Shown here: positions 1 to 9,108 of the stretch, one piece after another | Numbering within the stretch: the stretch's first letter is position 1 | How the letters are laid out: the number at the start of each line of letters is the position of its first letter | Assembly (NCBI GenBank): GCA_002353825.1 | Contig: DEKJ01000019.1 | Location: 4,116-67,277 of the forward strand | DNA length: 63,162 bases | Origin: Prevotella sp. UBA2725 | GTDB taxonomy: Bacteria > Bacteroidota > Bacteroidia > Bacteroidales > Bacteroidaceae | Direction of reading: 5' to 3' | Made by a program: the position numbers and the translations under genes | The notes under the pieces: model-generated | What the model saw: the letters and a program-made list of their open reading frames with translations, nothing else | Databases searched by the model: none | Told to the model about the DNA's origin: nothing

Positions 1-677
1 TCTTCGATGAGCCCCTGCTTCACTATTTCGATGACACGCTGATTGATGCGCTCATACATCTCTTCGCGTGGGCGGTTCAGTCCTATCTTGATGATTCGGA
101 AAGGGCGCTGCTTGATCGTTCCTTTGCGGTAGAAAGAATAAGGATGGCCCGACTGATGGCATATCTCTAAGGCATGGACGACACGCCGTGGATTGTTCTT
201 GTCGACAATGGCCCAGTATTCGGGGTCTAACTGATGAAGTTCTTCTACAAGCTTGGGAAGTCCTTCTGTTTGTAGCCTTTGTTTCATCCATTGTCGTGTT
301 TCGTCATTGATGGTTGGAATATCATCGATACCTTTGCATACGGCATCGATATACATCATGCTGCCGCCAGTGAGAAGAAGCGAAGAATGGCGGATTCCAT
401 CCTCTTGCCCATTAAAAAGTCGCTCTATGAGGGAGAGACAGTCTTCCTCATAGAGCGACGCACTATAATAATCGTCGATGGAGTGGTTACCGACGAAATA
501 ATGTTTTACTTCTTTCTGTTGCTCAGGAGTCGGCGCTGCGGTACCGACAGGTATCTCTTTGTATATCTGCCGGGAGTCAGCATTGATAATAGGAGAGCCG
601 AGATGCTTGGCTATCGTCAGGGCTGCTTCGCTCTTGCCCACACCCGTAGGACCGAGAAGTACAAACAGTGTATTCAA
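1..677 (-). CDS. miaA: tRNA dimethylallyltransferase MiaA (3' end outside window)
   Basis: MiaA transfers a dimethylallyl group from DMAPP to A37 of tRNAs that read codons beginning with U. The translation has the P-loop LGPTGVGKSE near the start, then INADSRQIY (family DSRQxY/VY), LLTGGSMMY and NNPRRVVHALE, all family hallmarks. About 225 codons are visible and the C-terminus lies beyond base 1. No ATG lies between the lpxA stop and the P-loop in this frame. I chose the TTG at 677, which gives MNTLFVLLGPTG, a normal MiaA N-terminus. It follows lpxA by 36 nt and is the last visible gene of the lipid A operon. The identity is secure; the start codon is inferred. Confidence 0.9.
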   Translation of the reverse strand, partial: MNTLFVLLGPTGVGKSEAALTIAKHLGSPIINADSRQIYKEIPVGTAAPTPEQQKEVKHYFVGNHSIDDYYSASLYEEDCLSLIERLFNGQEDGIRHSSLLLTGGSMMYIDAVCKGIDDIPTINDETRQWMKQRLQTEGLPKLVEELHQLDPEYWAIVDKNNPRRVVHALEICHQSGHPYSFYRKGTIKQRPFRIIKIGLNRPREEMYERINQRVIEIVKQGLIE

Positions 678-713
678 TGTATTGATTTCGATGATGCTTC
701 TGCGAATGATGTC

Positions 714-1484
714 TTAACGAATGATGCCTCGTTTAGATGTAGAGATAAAGTCGATGATGTACTGTATCTCCGGCGTCACTTGCAGTTCACTCTGTACCTT
801 CTTCAAGCCATCAGCAATGATTCCCTCACTGTAGATGAGTCGATAAGCATTATGGATGAGTTCGATGAGGTCGTTGCTAAAACCGTGACGGCGCAGACCT
901 ACGAGGTTGACTCCGGCATAGCGTGTCGGCTCCTTGCCTGCAATGATGTAAGGAGGAATGTCCTGACTGAAACGGCAACCACCCTGGATCATCACGTATC
1001 CGCCAATCTTGCAGAACTGATGGCAGAGGACGGTAGCGGAGATGACAGCATTGTCATCAATCGTTACCTCACCGGCAAATTTTGTTGAGTTGCCAATGAT
1101 GCAATTATTACCTAAAACACAGTCGTGTGCAAGGTGCATGTTCTCCATGAGTAAGTTGTTGTTGCCAACAATAGTCTTGCCTTTGGAGGCTGTACCACGA
1201 GAGATAGTTACATTCTCGCGGATACTGTTATTGTCACCGATGAAGCATTGAGTGTCCTCACCTTTGAACTTCAGGTCCTGGGGCTTTGTGGAGAGGCTAG
1301 CACCGGGGAAGACCTCGTTGTTGTTGCCTATTCTTGCACCATAGTTGATGGTAACGCCGTTGTGCAGCACATTGTTGTCGCCAAGGACTGTGTTCTTGTC
1401 GATGAAACAAAACGGGCCGATGACGTTGTTGTCGCCAAGTTTTGCATCCGGGTCGACGAATGCTAATGGGCTTATCTTATTCAT
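714..1484 (-). CDS. lpxA: Acyl-ACP--UDP-N-acetylglucosamine O-acyltransferase LpxA
   Basis: First step of lipid A synthesis: a 3-hydroxyacyl chain is moved from ACP to UDP-GlcNAc in the cytoplasm. The 256 residues match the usual length of about 260. The N-terminal two thirds are hexapeptide repeats of a left-handed beta helix (LGDNNVIG, LGDNNVLHNG, VGNNNLLMEN). The catalytic segment reads MHLAHDC at 116-122, so H120 corresponds to the general base (H125 in E. coli). It lies 25 nt after lpxC-fabZ and before miaA, in the order lpxD, lpxC-fabZ, lpxA. Acyl-chain length specificity cannot be read here. Confidence 0.96.
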   Translation of the reverse strand: MNKISPLAFVDPDAKLGDNNVIGPFCFIDKNTVLGDNNVLHNGVTINYGARIGNNNEVFPGASLSTKPQDLKFKGEDTQCFIGDNNSIRENVTISRGTASKGKTIVGNNNLLMENMHLAHDCVLGNNCIIGNSTKFAGEVTIDDNAVISATVLCHQFCKIGGYVMIQGGCRFSQDIPPYIIAGKEPTRYAGVNLVGLRRHGFSNDLIELIHNAYRLIYSEGIIADGLKKVQSELQVTPEIQYIIDFISTSKRGIIR

Positions 1485-1509
1485 ATATTCTTCTTATCGT
1501 TTTTATTCT

Positions 1510-2904
1510 TCACTCTTCATTCTTCGTGATCTGTGCAGTGAACGTAGCTTCTGATACGACGTGATCACCCACGAACATGTAGCCTTTCATTGAACTGATG
1601 CCGTGACGTACGGGCCCGAGGAGCTCTACACGGAAAAGCAGCGTGTCACCGGGTACTACTTTATGACGGAACTTCACGCCATCGATCTTGAGAAAATAAG
1701 TGGACCATTTCTCCGGATCTTTCAATTGGCTGAGTACGAGCAGACCACCGCACTGTGCCATGGCTTCAATCTGAAGCACACCTGGCATCACAGGCTCCTG
1801 TGGGAAGTGTCCCTGGAAGAACGGCTCATTGGCTGTGACATTCTTTACGCCTACGATTGTTGTGGCTCCCATGGCAATGACCTTATCTACGAGCTGCATG
1901 GGGTAACGGTGAGGCAGAAGCTCCCGGATACGGATATTATCCATCAGTGGTTCCTCGTTGGGGTCATAGATGGGAGCCTGCACCTCGTGCTTGCGTATTT
2001 CCTTACGCATGAGGCGAGCGAACTTGTTGTTCACTGTGTGGCCGGGGCGTGTAGCGATGATACGGCCTTTGATAGGCTTACCAATAAGTGCCATATCGCC
2101 GATGATATCGAGCAGCTTATGACGTGTGCACTCATTGTCCCATTGCAGTGGACGGTGCTGGATATATCCAATCTTTGTAGCATCGATATGGGGTACGTGG
2201 AGGAAGTCGGCAAGCTTGTCAAGTTTAGCTTGTTCTACTTGCTGCTCATAGATGACGATAGCATTGTCGAGGTCACCACCTTTGATGAGGTTTGCCTCAA
2301 GCAATGGCACAATATCACGTACAAAAACAAAGGTACGGGCCGGAGCAATATCTGTAGCATATTTGTCGATGCTGTCGAGGGTGGCAAACTGTGAGCTGAT
2401 GAACTTTGAATTGAACGAGCACATCGCTGTGATGGAGAAATCCATATCGGGAAGGATAGTGATGACTGAACCACTTTCTTCATCGCGAACTTCTATCTTC
2501 TTGCGAATAATATAATAGTCCTTGGGTGCGTTCTGATCAACAATACCAACCTTCTGAATCTGCTCGACATATTCGTCAGCGGCACCGTCAAGGATAGGAA
2601 ACTCTGGGCCGTTGACCTGGATGAGGCAGTTGTCGATACCCATCGCATAGAGTGCCGACATTCCGTGTTCCACTGTTGAAACTCTTGCTTCTCCTTTCTG
2701 AAGAACAGTGCCACGATGGGTGTCAACGACATTCTCAGCGATGGCTTCGATGATAGGTTGGCCTTCGAGGTCAATGCGCTGTATCTTATAGCCTGTGTTT
2801 TCAGGTGCCGGGTTGAAAGTCACTGTCAGGTTCAGACCCGTATGAAGGCCTTTGCCGAAGAGAGAAAAACTCCCACCAAGTGTCTTTTGTTTTTCTGCGT
2901 CCAT
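1510..2904 (-). CDS. lpxC-fabZ: Bifunctional LpxC deacetylase / FabZ hydroxyacyl-ACP dehydratase
   Basis: A fusion of the committed lipid A enzyme (Zn-dependent UDP-3-O-acyl-GlcNAc deacetylase) with the dehydratase of fatty acid elongation. Residues 1 to about 305 are LpxC, with zinc-ligand candidates H80 (STVEHGMSAL), H262 and D266 (HKLLD), and the catalytic His in PGHTVN. Residues about 320-464 are FabZ, with LLPHRYPMQLVD, the catalytic H366 in GHFP and E380 in QIEAMAQ, 14 residues apart as in E. coli FabZ. This fusion is characteristic of Bacteroidetes and a few other groups. It ties 3-hydroxyacyl-ACP use in lipid A and in phospholipids to a single polypeptide. Confidence 0.97.
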   Translation of the reverse strand: MDAEKQKTLGGSFSLFGKGLHTGLNLTVTFNPAPENTGYKIQRIDLEGQPIIEAIAENVVDTHRGTVLQKGEARVSTVEHGMSALYAMGIDNCLIQVNGPEFPILDGAADEYVEQIQKVGIVDQNAPKDYYIIRKKIEVRDEESGSVITILPDMDFSITAMCSFNSKFISSQFATLDSIDKYATDIAPARTFVFVRDIVPLLEANLIKGGDLDNAIVIYEQQVEQAKLDKLADFLHVPHIDATKIGYIQHRPLQWDNECTRHKLLDIIGDMALIGKPIKGRIIATRPGHTVNNKFARLMRKEIRKHEVQAPIYDPNEEPLMDNIRIRELLPHRYPMQLVDKVIAMGATTIVGVKNVTANEPFFQGHFPQEPVMPGVLQIEAMAQCGGLLVLSQLKDPEKWSTYFLKIDGVKFRHKVVPGDTLLFRVELLGPVRHGISSMKGYMFVGDHVVSEATFTAQITKNEE

Positions 2905-2937
2905 ATCTTGCTTATTCTTAGTTCTTTATTTAATGCA

Positions 2938-3984
2938 TCATTTTGATGCATTCTTTTTTAATTCCTCTACCTCTTTCTGCAGTGCATTGAGCTGCTTGTA
3001 AAGTTCCGGAAGTTTATTCACCAGGGCATGACTTCTGAAGAAAGCCATCTTGCCTACAGGAGGCGTGCCGATGAGCATCTGGTTGCTCTCGATAGACGAA
3101 GGCGCACCCGACTGTGCACCAAGCAGCACCTTGTCTCCAATCTTGATATGACCGGAGATACCTACCTGGCCACCAAACATACACCACTGACCGACGGTCG
3201 TGGAGCCAGCCACGCCAACTTGTGCTGACATGACGGTGTTCTCACCGATGTCTGTGTTGTGCGCAATCTGTACGAGATTATCGAGCTTAACACCCTTGCG
3301 TACGGTTGTTGTACCCATTGTAGAGCGGTCTACGCAGGTGTTGGCACCGATCTCAACGTTGTCTTCTATTGTTACGATGCCGAGCTGTGGGATCTTATCA
3401 TACTGATTGGTCTCAGGATTGGGAGCAAATCCGAATCCGTCAGCACCGATGACAGCACCAGAATGCAAGGTCACGTTGTTGCCGATGTGGCAGCCGTAGT
3501 AGATGCTCACATGGGGATAGAAAAGACAGTTGTTGCCTATCTTTACATTCTCCATGATGGTGACGTTGGGATAGATTTGGCAGCCATCGCCAATCTCCAC
3601 GCCATCGCCAATATAAGCAAAGGCTCCCACGTAACAATCCTTACCGACCTTTGCTTTCGGTGAGATAAAGGCAAGTGGATCGATGCCTTTCTTCTTCGGA
3701 AGACTTGAGGCATAAAGCTGCAGGAGCTTAGCCACACAGTCACGCGCATTCTTCACACGGATGATTGTCGTCTTTACAGGATGCTCAAAATTGAGGCTGT
3801 CATCCACGAGGACAATGCTTGCCTTCGTGTCGTAAATATATTGAACGTATTTGGGGTTGGCCAGGAAAGAAATGGAGCCAAGAGTTCCATCTTCAATCTT
3901 TGCGAAGGTATGCACCATGGCATTCTCGTCTCCTTCCACACGACCCTGAATGAACTGGGCTATCTGTTTAGCAGAAAATTCCAT
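2938..3984 (-). CDS. lpxD: UDP-3-O-acylglucosamine N-acyltransferase LpxD
   Basis: Third lipid A step: N-acylation of UDP-3-O-acyl-glucosamine in the cytoplasm. The 348-residue protein has the LpxD N-terminal uridine-binding domain (about 1-100), then hexapeptide repeats (about 100-310) and a C-terminal helix rich in K/E. The catalytic His is H242 in VQIAHNTDIG; ADGFGFAP near 181-188 is an LpxD signature. It is the first gene of the operon, 33 nt before lpxC-fabZ, with a TAnnTTTG-type promoter at 4049-4056. Confidence 0.96.
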   Translation of the reverse strand: MEFSAKQIAQFIQGRVEGDENAMVHTFAKIEDGTLGSISFLANPKYVQYIYDTKASIVLVDDSLNFEHPVKTTIIRVKNARDCVAKLLQLYASSLPKKKGIDPLAFISPKAKVGKDCYVGAFAYIGDGVEIGDGCQIYPNVTIMENVKIGNNCLFYPHVSIYYGCHIGNNVTLHSGAVIGADGFGFAPNPETNQYDKIPQLGIVTIEDNVEIGANTCVDRSTMGTTTVRKGVKLDNLVQIAHNTDIGENTVMSAQVGVAGSTTVGQWCMFGGQVGISGHIKIGDKVLLGAQSGAPSSIESNQMLIGTPPVGKMAFFRSHALVNKLPELYKQLNALQKEVEELKKNASK

Positions 3985-4048
3985 TATATTATTGCAATAA
4001 CTTTTAGAAAAGACGTTTGTAATACGTCATGATTATGAAATGTTTCTG

Positions 4049-4056
4049 CAAAAATA
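4049..4056 (-). promoter_or_regulatory. Putative -7 element for the lpxD operon
   Basis: On the minus strand this reads TATTTTTG, matching the Bacteroidetes -7 consensus TAnnTTTG. It lies about 65 nt upstream of the lpxD start and would drive lpxD, lpxC-fabZ, lpxA and miaA. No good -33 box was seen. Confidence 0.6.
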
Positions 4057-4110
4057 ATGAATTATTCTCGAATAATAGGATTGTAGATAGATTATTTGAT
4101 ATTTTTATAA

Positions 4111-4150
4111 CGCAAACGGCGTATAATTGCACACTTATACGCCGTTTGTG
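4111..4150 (-). terminator. Strong hairpin after pyrF
   Basis: Inverted repeat with at least 14 paired bases (CAAACGGCGTATAA and its complement, 4113-4126 and 4135-4148) around an 8-nt loop, starting 8 nt past the pyrF stop. It would close the long secA-pyrF transcript. No U-tract follows on the minus strand, so it may act as an mRNA-stabilising 3' hairpin rather than a classical intrinsic terminator. Confidence 0.65.
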
Positions 4151-4157
4151 AATAAAA

Positions 4158-4979
4158 TTAGAGAGCTTCGAGCTCCTTTTGCATCTGTTGTTGCAGATCT
4201 TTTGCTTTATCGCGTGCAGCTTCTGCGAAGTGCTCATCGTGACCTGCATAGATAATACCGCGACTGGAATTGATGAGGAGTCCACAGTCTTTGATCATAC
4301 CATACTTGCACACTTCCTGTAGGCTACCTCCCTGAGCACCGACACCGGGGACAAGCAGAAAATGATTGGGAGCAACCTTACGGATGTCCTCAAACATCTG
4401 GCCTTGGGTTGCACCGACAACATACATCATGTTGTCTTCCGTGCCCCACTGTTGTGTTTTTTTGATGACTTTCTCAAAGAGGCGCTCTCCGTTCTTGTCT
4501 TCAGTGAGTTGGAAGTCGTGACTACCCTTATTACTTGTCAGTGCCAGGACGATGGTCCATTTATCCTTGTATTCAAGGAACGGCGTGAGGCTGTCCTCAC
4601 CCATGTAAGGGGCAACTGTTAGAGCATCGACACCAAGATTTCCGAAGAACGACTTGGCATACATCGCAGAGGTATTGCCGATGTCGCCACGCTTAGCGTC
4701 AGCGATGATGAAATGTTTCGGATAGGCACCGCGAAGATAATTGATGGTCTTCACAAACGCGTTCATACCGTCGAGCCCATAGCACTCGTAGAAAGCGAGG
4801 TTGGGCTTGTAAGCCACACAATAAGGAGCTGTAGCATCGATGATAGCTTTGTTGAACTCAAAGATGGCATCCTTGTTATCCTTCAGAAAGTCAGGGATCT
4901 TGTTGATGTCTGTGTCGAGTCCAACACAGAGAAACGACTTTTTTTCGAAGATCTCCTTGACAAGTTCTTGTCTGTTCAT
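4158..4979 (-). CDS. pyrF: Orotidine 5'-phosphate decarboxylase PyrF
   Basis: Last step of UMP synthesis, decarboxylation of OMP. The 273-residue length and the ADAKRGDIGNT motif (D94, K96, D99 as the catalytic triad) place it in the type 2 PyrF family, which is longer than the E. coli enzyme of about 245 residues. The C-terminal PGVGAQGG and NSSRGIIYA phosphate-binding loops are present. It is the last gene of the secA-to-pyrF run, 12 nt after the 46-residue ORF, and is followed by the 4111-4150 hairpin. Confidence 0.96.
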   Translation of the reverse strand: MNRQELVKEIFEKKSFLCVGLDTDINKIPDFLKDNKDAIFEFNKAIIDATAPYCVAYKPNLAFYECYGLDGMNAFVKTINYLRGAYPKHFIIADAKRGDIGNTSAMYAKSFFGNLGVDALTVAPYMGEDSLTPFLEYKDKWTIVLALTSNKGSHDFQLTEDKNGERLFEKVIKKTQQWGTEDNMMYVVGATQGQMFEDIRKVAPNHFLLVPGVGAQGGSLQEVCKYGMIKDCGLLINSSRGIIYAGHDEHFAEAARDKAKDLQQQMQKELEAL

Positions 4980-4991
4980 AATATAGACTTT

Positions 4992-5132
4992 TTATTTTGT
5001 ATTCTCAATCTTTGGTTTCTCCACAGCCTTCTCTTCCTTGCGCTTGGCGAGCCTCACGAGGAAGTCTTCGGGCTGCATGGTCTCCTCATCTTTCGAGTAA
5101 TCTTCTTTCTTACGTGTCCAGAATTGTGCCAT
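4992..5132 (-). CDS. Small charged protein, 46 residues, function unknown
   Basis: An ATG-started frame between prfA and pyrF, 16 nt after prfA and 12 nt before pyrF, in the same operon. The translation starts MAQFWTRKKEDYSKDEE and contains PEDFLVRLAKRKEEKAVEKP, a highly charged, probably helical basic/acidic tail. No signal peptide, membrane segment or cysteine is seen. The tight spacing on both sides and sensible start and stop support a real gene; I do not recognise a family. No function is assigned. Confidence 0.65.
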   Translation of the reverse strand: MAQFWTRKKEDYSKDEETMQPEDFLVRLAKRKEEKAVEKPKIENTK

Positions 5133-5148
5133 AAACTTAGAATATTAA

Positions 5149-6264
5149 TTACAGTTCGCTTTCCTTGAGTTTCTCTGCATTCTCTGCCACGGTGAGGTGG
5201 TCGATCATGTCCTGAATATTTCCGTTCATGAATCCTTGCAAATCATGTATGGTATAGCCGATACGGTGGTCGGTGACGCGTCCCTGTGGATAGTTGTAGG
5301 TACGGATCTTTGCCGAGCGATCACCTGTAGAGACGAGCGATTTACGACGGCTTTGGATGTCACCCACATATTTAGCATGCTCACGGTCATAGACGAAGGT
5401 ATAGAGACGGCTGAGGGCGCGCTCCTTGTTCTTTGGCTGGTCACGTGTCTCCGTACACTCAATGAGAATTTCTTCCTCTTCGCCTGTCTCCGGATTCTTC
5501 CACGGATAACGAAGACGCACACCGGAACTCACCTTGTTCACGTTCTGACCACCGGCACCACTCGAGCGGAATGTATCCCACTTGATCTTGCTCTCGTCGA
5601 TATGTACCTCGAACTTCTCAGCCTCGGGAAGCACAGCCACTGTCGCAGCACTCGTGTGCATACGGCCTTGGGTCTCTGTGGCGGGGACGCGCTGTACACG
5701 GTGTACGCCGGACTCATATTTGAGCGTTCCATAGACATTATCTCCGCTCACAGCAAAGTCAATCTCTTTGTAGCCACCTACGGCACCCTCGTTGAAAGAG
5801 GTGACGCTCACCGTCCATCCTTTGGAGTCGCAGAAGCGTTTGTACATATTGAAGAGGTCGCCGGCGAAGAGTGCAGCCTCGTCGCCACCCGTTCCTGCGC
5901 GGATCTCCATCTGCACGTTCTTTGCGTCTTCGGGATCCTTCGGTACGAGCAGCATCTTGATCTCTTCTTCGAGCTTCGGCTGCAGTTCCTCGTTCTCCTG
6001 CAGTTCTTCCCTCGCCATCGCTTTCATGTCGGGGTCACTTTCGTTGACGATAATGTCCTTCGACTCCTTGATGGCGTTGAGACAGGCAACATAGCGCTTT
6101 CGTGCGTCCATGATGTCGCCAAGTTCCTTATATTCCTTAGTCAACTTGACATAACGACTCTGGTCTGCGATGACCTCAGGGTCGGTGATGAGTGTCGATA
6201 CCTCTTCGTACCTAGCCTCGAGTCCGTCAAGTTTCTGTAGTATTGAATTTTTTTCTTCAGCCAT
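5149..6264 (-). CDS. prfA: Peptide chain release factor 1
   Basis: RF1 reads UAA and UAG and triggers peptidyl-tRNA hydrolysis on the ribosome. The 371-residue protein has the GGQ motif at 238-240 within SSGAGGQNVNKVSSG and the codon-reading tripeptide PAT at 194-196 (RVPATETQG), which marks RF1 rather than RF2 (SPF). The N-terminal coiled-coil domain and the GTGGDEAALF segment fit the family. It lies 41 nt after purM in the operon. Confidence 0.96.
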   Translation of the reverse strand: MAEEKNSILQKLDGLEARYEEVSTLITDPEVIADQSRYVKLTKEYKELGDIMDARKRYVACLNAIKESKDIIVNESDPDMKAMAREELQENEELQPKLEEEIKMLLVPKDPEDAKNVQMEIRAGTGGDEAALFAGDLFNMYKRFCDSKGWTVSVTSFNEGAVGGYKEIDFAVSGDNVYGTLKYESGVHRVQRVPATETQGRMHTSAATVAVLPEAEKFEVHIDESKIKWDTFRSSGAGGQNVNKVSSGVRLRYPWKNPETGEEEEILIECTETRDQPKNKERALSRLYTFVYDREHAKYVGDIQSRRKSLVSTGDRSAKIRTYNYPQGRVTDHRIGYTIHDLQGFMNGNIQDMIDHLTVAENAEKLKESEL

Positions 6265-6305
6265 TATTTATGATCTTTCGGCGTTCTTTTATTGAGCCGT
6301 CTCTA

Positions 6306-7469
6306 TTAATAGTTGAATTCTCCGTATTCTGATTTGATGGTCAATGAGCGCTTGCCTTCCTCGATGTGACCGATAACCTGTGCGTCGATGTTGAAGCTCT
6401 TGCTCACGGCGATCACCTTGTCGGCAACCTCCGGACGCACATAGATCTCCATGCGATGACCCATGTTGAATACTTGGTACATCTCTTTCCAGTCGGTGCC
6501 TGAGCAGTCGTGGATGATCTTGAACAGTGGAGGAATGGGGAACATGTTGTCCTTAACGACGCGGCAGTTCTCGCCAACGAAATGCAGCACCTTCGTCTGA
6601 GCGCCACCTGTGCAGTGCACCATTCCGTGGATCTCCGGACGCATTTCGTCGAGCAGTCGTTTGATAACGGGAGCATAGGTGCGGGTGGGGGAGAGCACAA
6701 GCTGACCGGCATCGACATCGAGACCGTCAATCTTATCTGTGAGGTGATACTTACCACTGTACACAAGCTCATCGGGTACGGCGTGGTCATAGCTCTCGGG
6801 GAACTTCTCAGCGAGATACTTGGCAAAGACATCGTGACGTGCACTTGTCAGTCCATTACTTCCCATACCTCCGTTGTAACGGTCCTCATAGGTAGCCTGA
6901 CCTGTGGAACTCAGACCTACGATGACATCACCCGGGCGGATGTTGGCATTGTTGATGACATCGCTGCGCTTCATGCGGCAGGTGACGGTAGAGTCGACGA
7001 TGATCGTTCTCACGAGATCGCCTACATCGGCCGTTTCACCGCCAGTGGGATAGATGCCAATACCCATGTCGCGAAGCTGACCTAAGAACTCATCGGTGCC
7101 ATTGATGACGGCAGAGATGACTTCACCGGGTACAAGCATCTTGTTGCGGCCTATCGTAGAAGACACGAGAATATTGTTCACGGCGCCTACACAGAGCAGG
7201 TCGTCGGTATTCATCACCACAGCATCCTGGGCGATACCTTTCCATACACTCAGGTCACCGGTCTCTTTCCAGTACATATAAGCCAACGACGACTTTGTGC
7301 CGGCACCATCAGCATGCATGATATTGCAATAGTCGGGATCGCCGCCGAGCGTGTCGGGGATGATCTTACAGAAAGCCTGTGGGAAGATTCCCTTGTCGAT
7401 GTTCTTGATAGCGTTGTGAACATCCTCCTTGGCGGCTGATACACCGCGCATCATATATCTGTTGTTCAT
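6306..7469 (-). CDS. purM: Phosphoribosylformylglycinamidine cyclo-ligase (AIR synthase)
   Basis: Fifth step of purine synthesis: ATP-dependent ring closure of FGAM to AIR. The 387-residue length fits the Bacteroidetes form, longer than the E. coli enzyme of 345. Visible motifs include the ATP-binding start MHADGAGTKSSLAYMY, the metal/ATP segment MNTDDLLCVGA and the substrate loop YPTGGETADVGDLV, all typical of PurM/PurL-type folds. It lies between aroE and prfA, and a cluster of AACTCCTAACT repeats occupies the gap to aroE. AIR synthase is the best call, though other members of the superfamily share the fold. Confidence 0.9.
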   Translation of the reverse strand: MNNRYMMRGVSAAKEDVHNAIKNIDKGIFPQAFCKIIPDTLGGDPDYCNIMHADGAGTKSSLAYMYWKETGDLSVWKGIAQDAVVMNTDDLLCVGAVNNILVSSTIGRNKMLVPGEVISAVINGTDEFLGQLRDMGIGIYPTGGETADVGDLVRTIIVDSTVTCRMKRSDVINNANIRPGDVIVGLSSTGQATYEDRYNGGMGSNGLTSARHDVFAKYLAEKFPESYDHAVPDELVYSGKYHLTDKIDGLDVDAGQLVLSPTRTYAPVIKRLLDEMRPEIHGMVHCTGGAQTKVLHFVGENCRVVKDNMFPIPPLFKIIHDCSGTDWKEMYQVFNMGHRMEIYVRPEVADKVIAVSKSFNIDAQVIGHIEEGKRSLTIKSEYGEFNY

Positions 7470-7498
7470 ATTCTTTGTTTTTTTCGATTCCTAATATA

Positions 7499-7549
7499 AA
7501 CTCCTAACTCACATACAACTCCTAACTCCTATCTTCTAACTCCTAACTA
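7499..7549. repeat. Short AACTCCTAACT direct repeats at the aroE 3' end
   Basis: Copies of AACTCCTAACT or close variants lie at about 7499, 7517 and 7535 between aroE and purM, with the last overlapping the aroE stop codon region. They are imperfect and not evenly spaced. Function unknown. Confidence 0.5.
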
Positions 7550-8283
7550 TTCCAGAACTCCCAACTGGCGAAGGCCTGGAGAAGCAGCATCTCGAGGCCG
7601 TTCTTTACGATGGCCCCTTTCTTCTTGCCTTTGCTGAGGAAGAGCGTCTCGTCGGGATTATAGATGAGATCGTAGAGCAGCGTGTGGCTGTCCATGGCAT
7701 CGTAGGGGAGGTCAGGACTTTCGTCGGCGTGCGGGAACATGCCACAAGGCGTGCAGTTGACGATGACGTTGTATTCCTTAATCATCTCCGGAGTGATGTC
7801 CGTATATCGTATGGCACCGTCTTTCCCTGTCCGGCTCACTTTGAGTGTCTCAAGTTTGAGGGATCGCAATCCGAACTCGATTGCTTTTGAGGCACCGCCT
7901 GTACCGAGGATCAGTGCTTTCTTATGATACGACTCAAGCATCGGCTCAATGCTTCGTGTGAATCCTATTACGTCACTGTTGTAGCCTTTGAGCACAGTCT
8001 TCTTGCCTTTGTGTTCAATCTTGATGACGTTGACGGCGCCTATCTCACTTGCCTCAGGACTGAGACCGTCGAGGTAGCTGATCACTTTCTCCTTGTATGG
8101 AATGGTCACGTTGAGACCGCGAAGTTCGGGGTTCGTGTCTAAAACCTCGGGTAATTGTTCAATGGTGGGAATCTCATAGTTCTCATACACAGCGTTGATA
8201 CCTTCGTTCTTGAATTTCTCATTGAAATAGCTGATAGAGAATGAGTGAACCAGGGGGTAACCTATTAATCCGTATTTATCCAT
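7543..8283 (-). CDS. aroE: Shikimate dehydrogenase
   Basis: Reduces 3-dehydroshikimate to shikimate with NADPH on the route to chorismate and aromatic amino acids. The N-terminal substrate domain has GYPLVHSFSISYFN and NVTIPYKEKV with catalytic K64, and D104 in the NSD motif. The nucleotide fold follows with LGTGGASKAI. At 246 residues it is shorter than the usual 270 or so, which is common for Bacteroidetes AroE. Last codons overlap the short AACTCCTAACT repeats. It lies 50 nt after menG. Confidence 0.94.
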   Translation of the reverse strand: MDKYGLIGYPLVHSFSISYFNEKFKNEGINAVYENYEIPTIEQLPEVLDTNPELRGLNVTIPYKEKVISYLDGLSPEASEIGAVNVIKIEHKGKKTVLKGYNSDVIGFTRSIEPMLESYHKKALILGTGGASKAIEFGLRSLKLETLKVSRTGKDGAIRYTDITPEMIKEYNVIVNCTPCGMFPHADESPDLPYDAMDSHTLLYDLIYNPDETLFLSKGKKKGAIVKNGLEMLLLQAFASWEFWNS

Positions 8284-8333
8284 AGTGGCGAAAGTTGTTA
8301 TAGGGAAATCATATATATAGGAGAATTATCTCT

Positions 8334-9068
8334 TTATTTCTCAGCAAAATACAAGGTACATATTCCGAAGGTAAGTCTTTTGAAACTTACTTTGGAGAAT
8401 CCGGCCTTCCTTAATATTTCCATCATCTTTTCTCCTTGGGGGAATGCTTCAATAGTAGCAGTGAGATAGCTGTAAGCACTGTTGTCTTTACTGATGAGCT
8501 TGCCATAGACAGGCAATATTGTGTGGGAGTAGATGTGGAACAGTTGCTTCATGGGGAACGAAACGGGAGTCGTCAGCTCAGCGATGCTCAGGTGTCCGCC
8601 TTTCTTTAGCACGCGACACATCTCTTTAAGACCTCTGTCAAGATCCTGAAAGTTGCGGATGCCGAACGCCGCCGTGACAGCATCAAATGTGTTGTCCTCA
8701 AACGACATTGCCATGCAGTCTTCTTTCTTGAAAGAGACGATGTTGTTGAGCCCGAGCTTCTTTACTTTCTCCTTTCCGATATTCATCATTCCCTCAGAGA
8801 TGTCTGCGCCGATGAGTTTCTCGGGGCATAGCATCTGAGCGGCGAGGATCGCGAAGTCTCCTGTGCCGGTGGCGATATCAAGAATCGACTGGGGATGGAA
8901 AGGCGCAAGAAGGCCTATTGCCTTCCTGCGCCATCCTTTGTCGATATCCCACGACAAGCGGTGGTTGAGGGCGTCATAGGTGGGGGCGATGTTATCAAAC
9001 ATCTCCTCCACAAGTTGCCCCTTGTCTCCCTGCTTGCCGTATGGCTTTATCTTTTCCTGGTCGTACAT
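8334..9068 (-). CDS. menG: Demethylmenaquinone methyltransferase
   Basis: SAM-dependent C-methylation that completes menaquinone. The 244-residue protein has the SAM site DIATGTGDFA at 64-73 and UbiE/MenG signatures YDALNHRLSWDIDKGWRR and AAFGIRNFQDLDRGLKEM. In an anaerobic Bacteroidales the product would be menaquinone rather than ubiquinone; this is inferred from biology, not from a residue. It lies 40 nt after purC and shares the transcript with aroE, which feeds chorismate, a menaquinone precursor. Confidence 0.93.
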   Translation of the reverse strand: MYDQEKIKPYGKQGDKGQLVEEMFDNIAPTYDALNHRLSWDIDKGWRRKAIGLLAPFHPQSILDIATGTGDFAILAAQMLCPEKLIGADISEGMMNIGKEKVKKLGLNNIVSFKKEDCMAMSFEDNTFDAVTAAFGIRNFQDLDRGLKEMCRVLKKGGHLSIAELTTPVSFPMKQLFHIYSHTILPVYGKLISKDNSAYSYLTATIEAFPQGEKMMEILRKAGFSKVSFKRLTFGICTLYFAEK

Positions 9069-9108
9069 GAATAACCTTGCGATTATCTTTTACGATTACT
9101 TCTTACAA

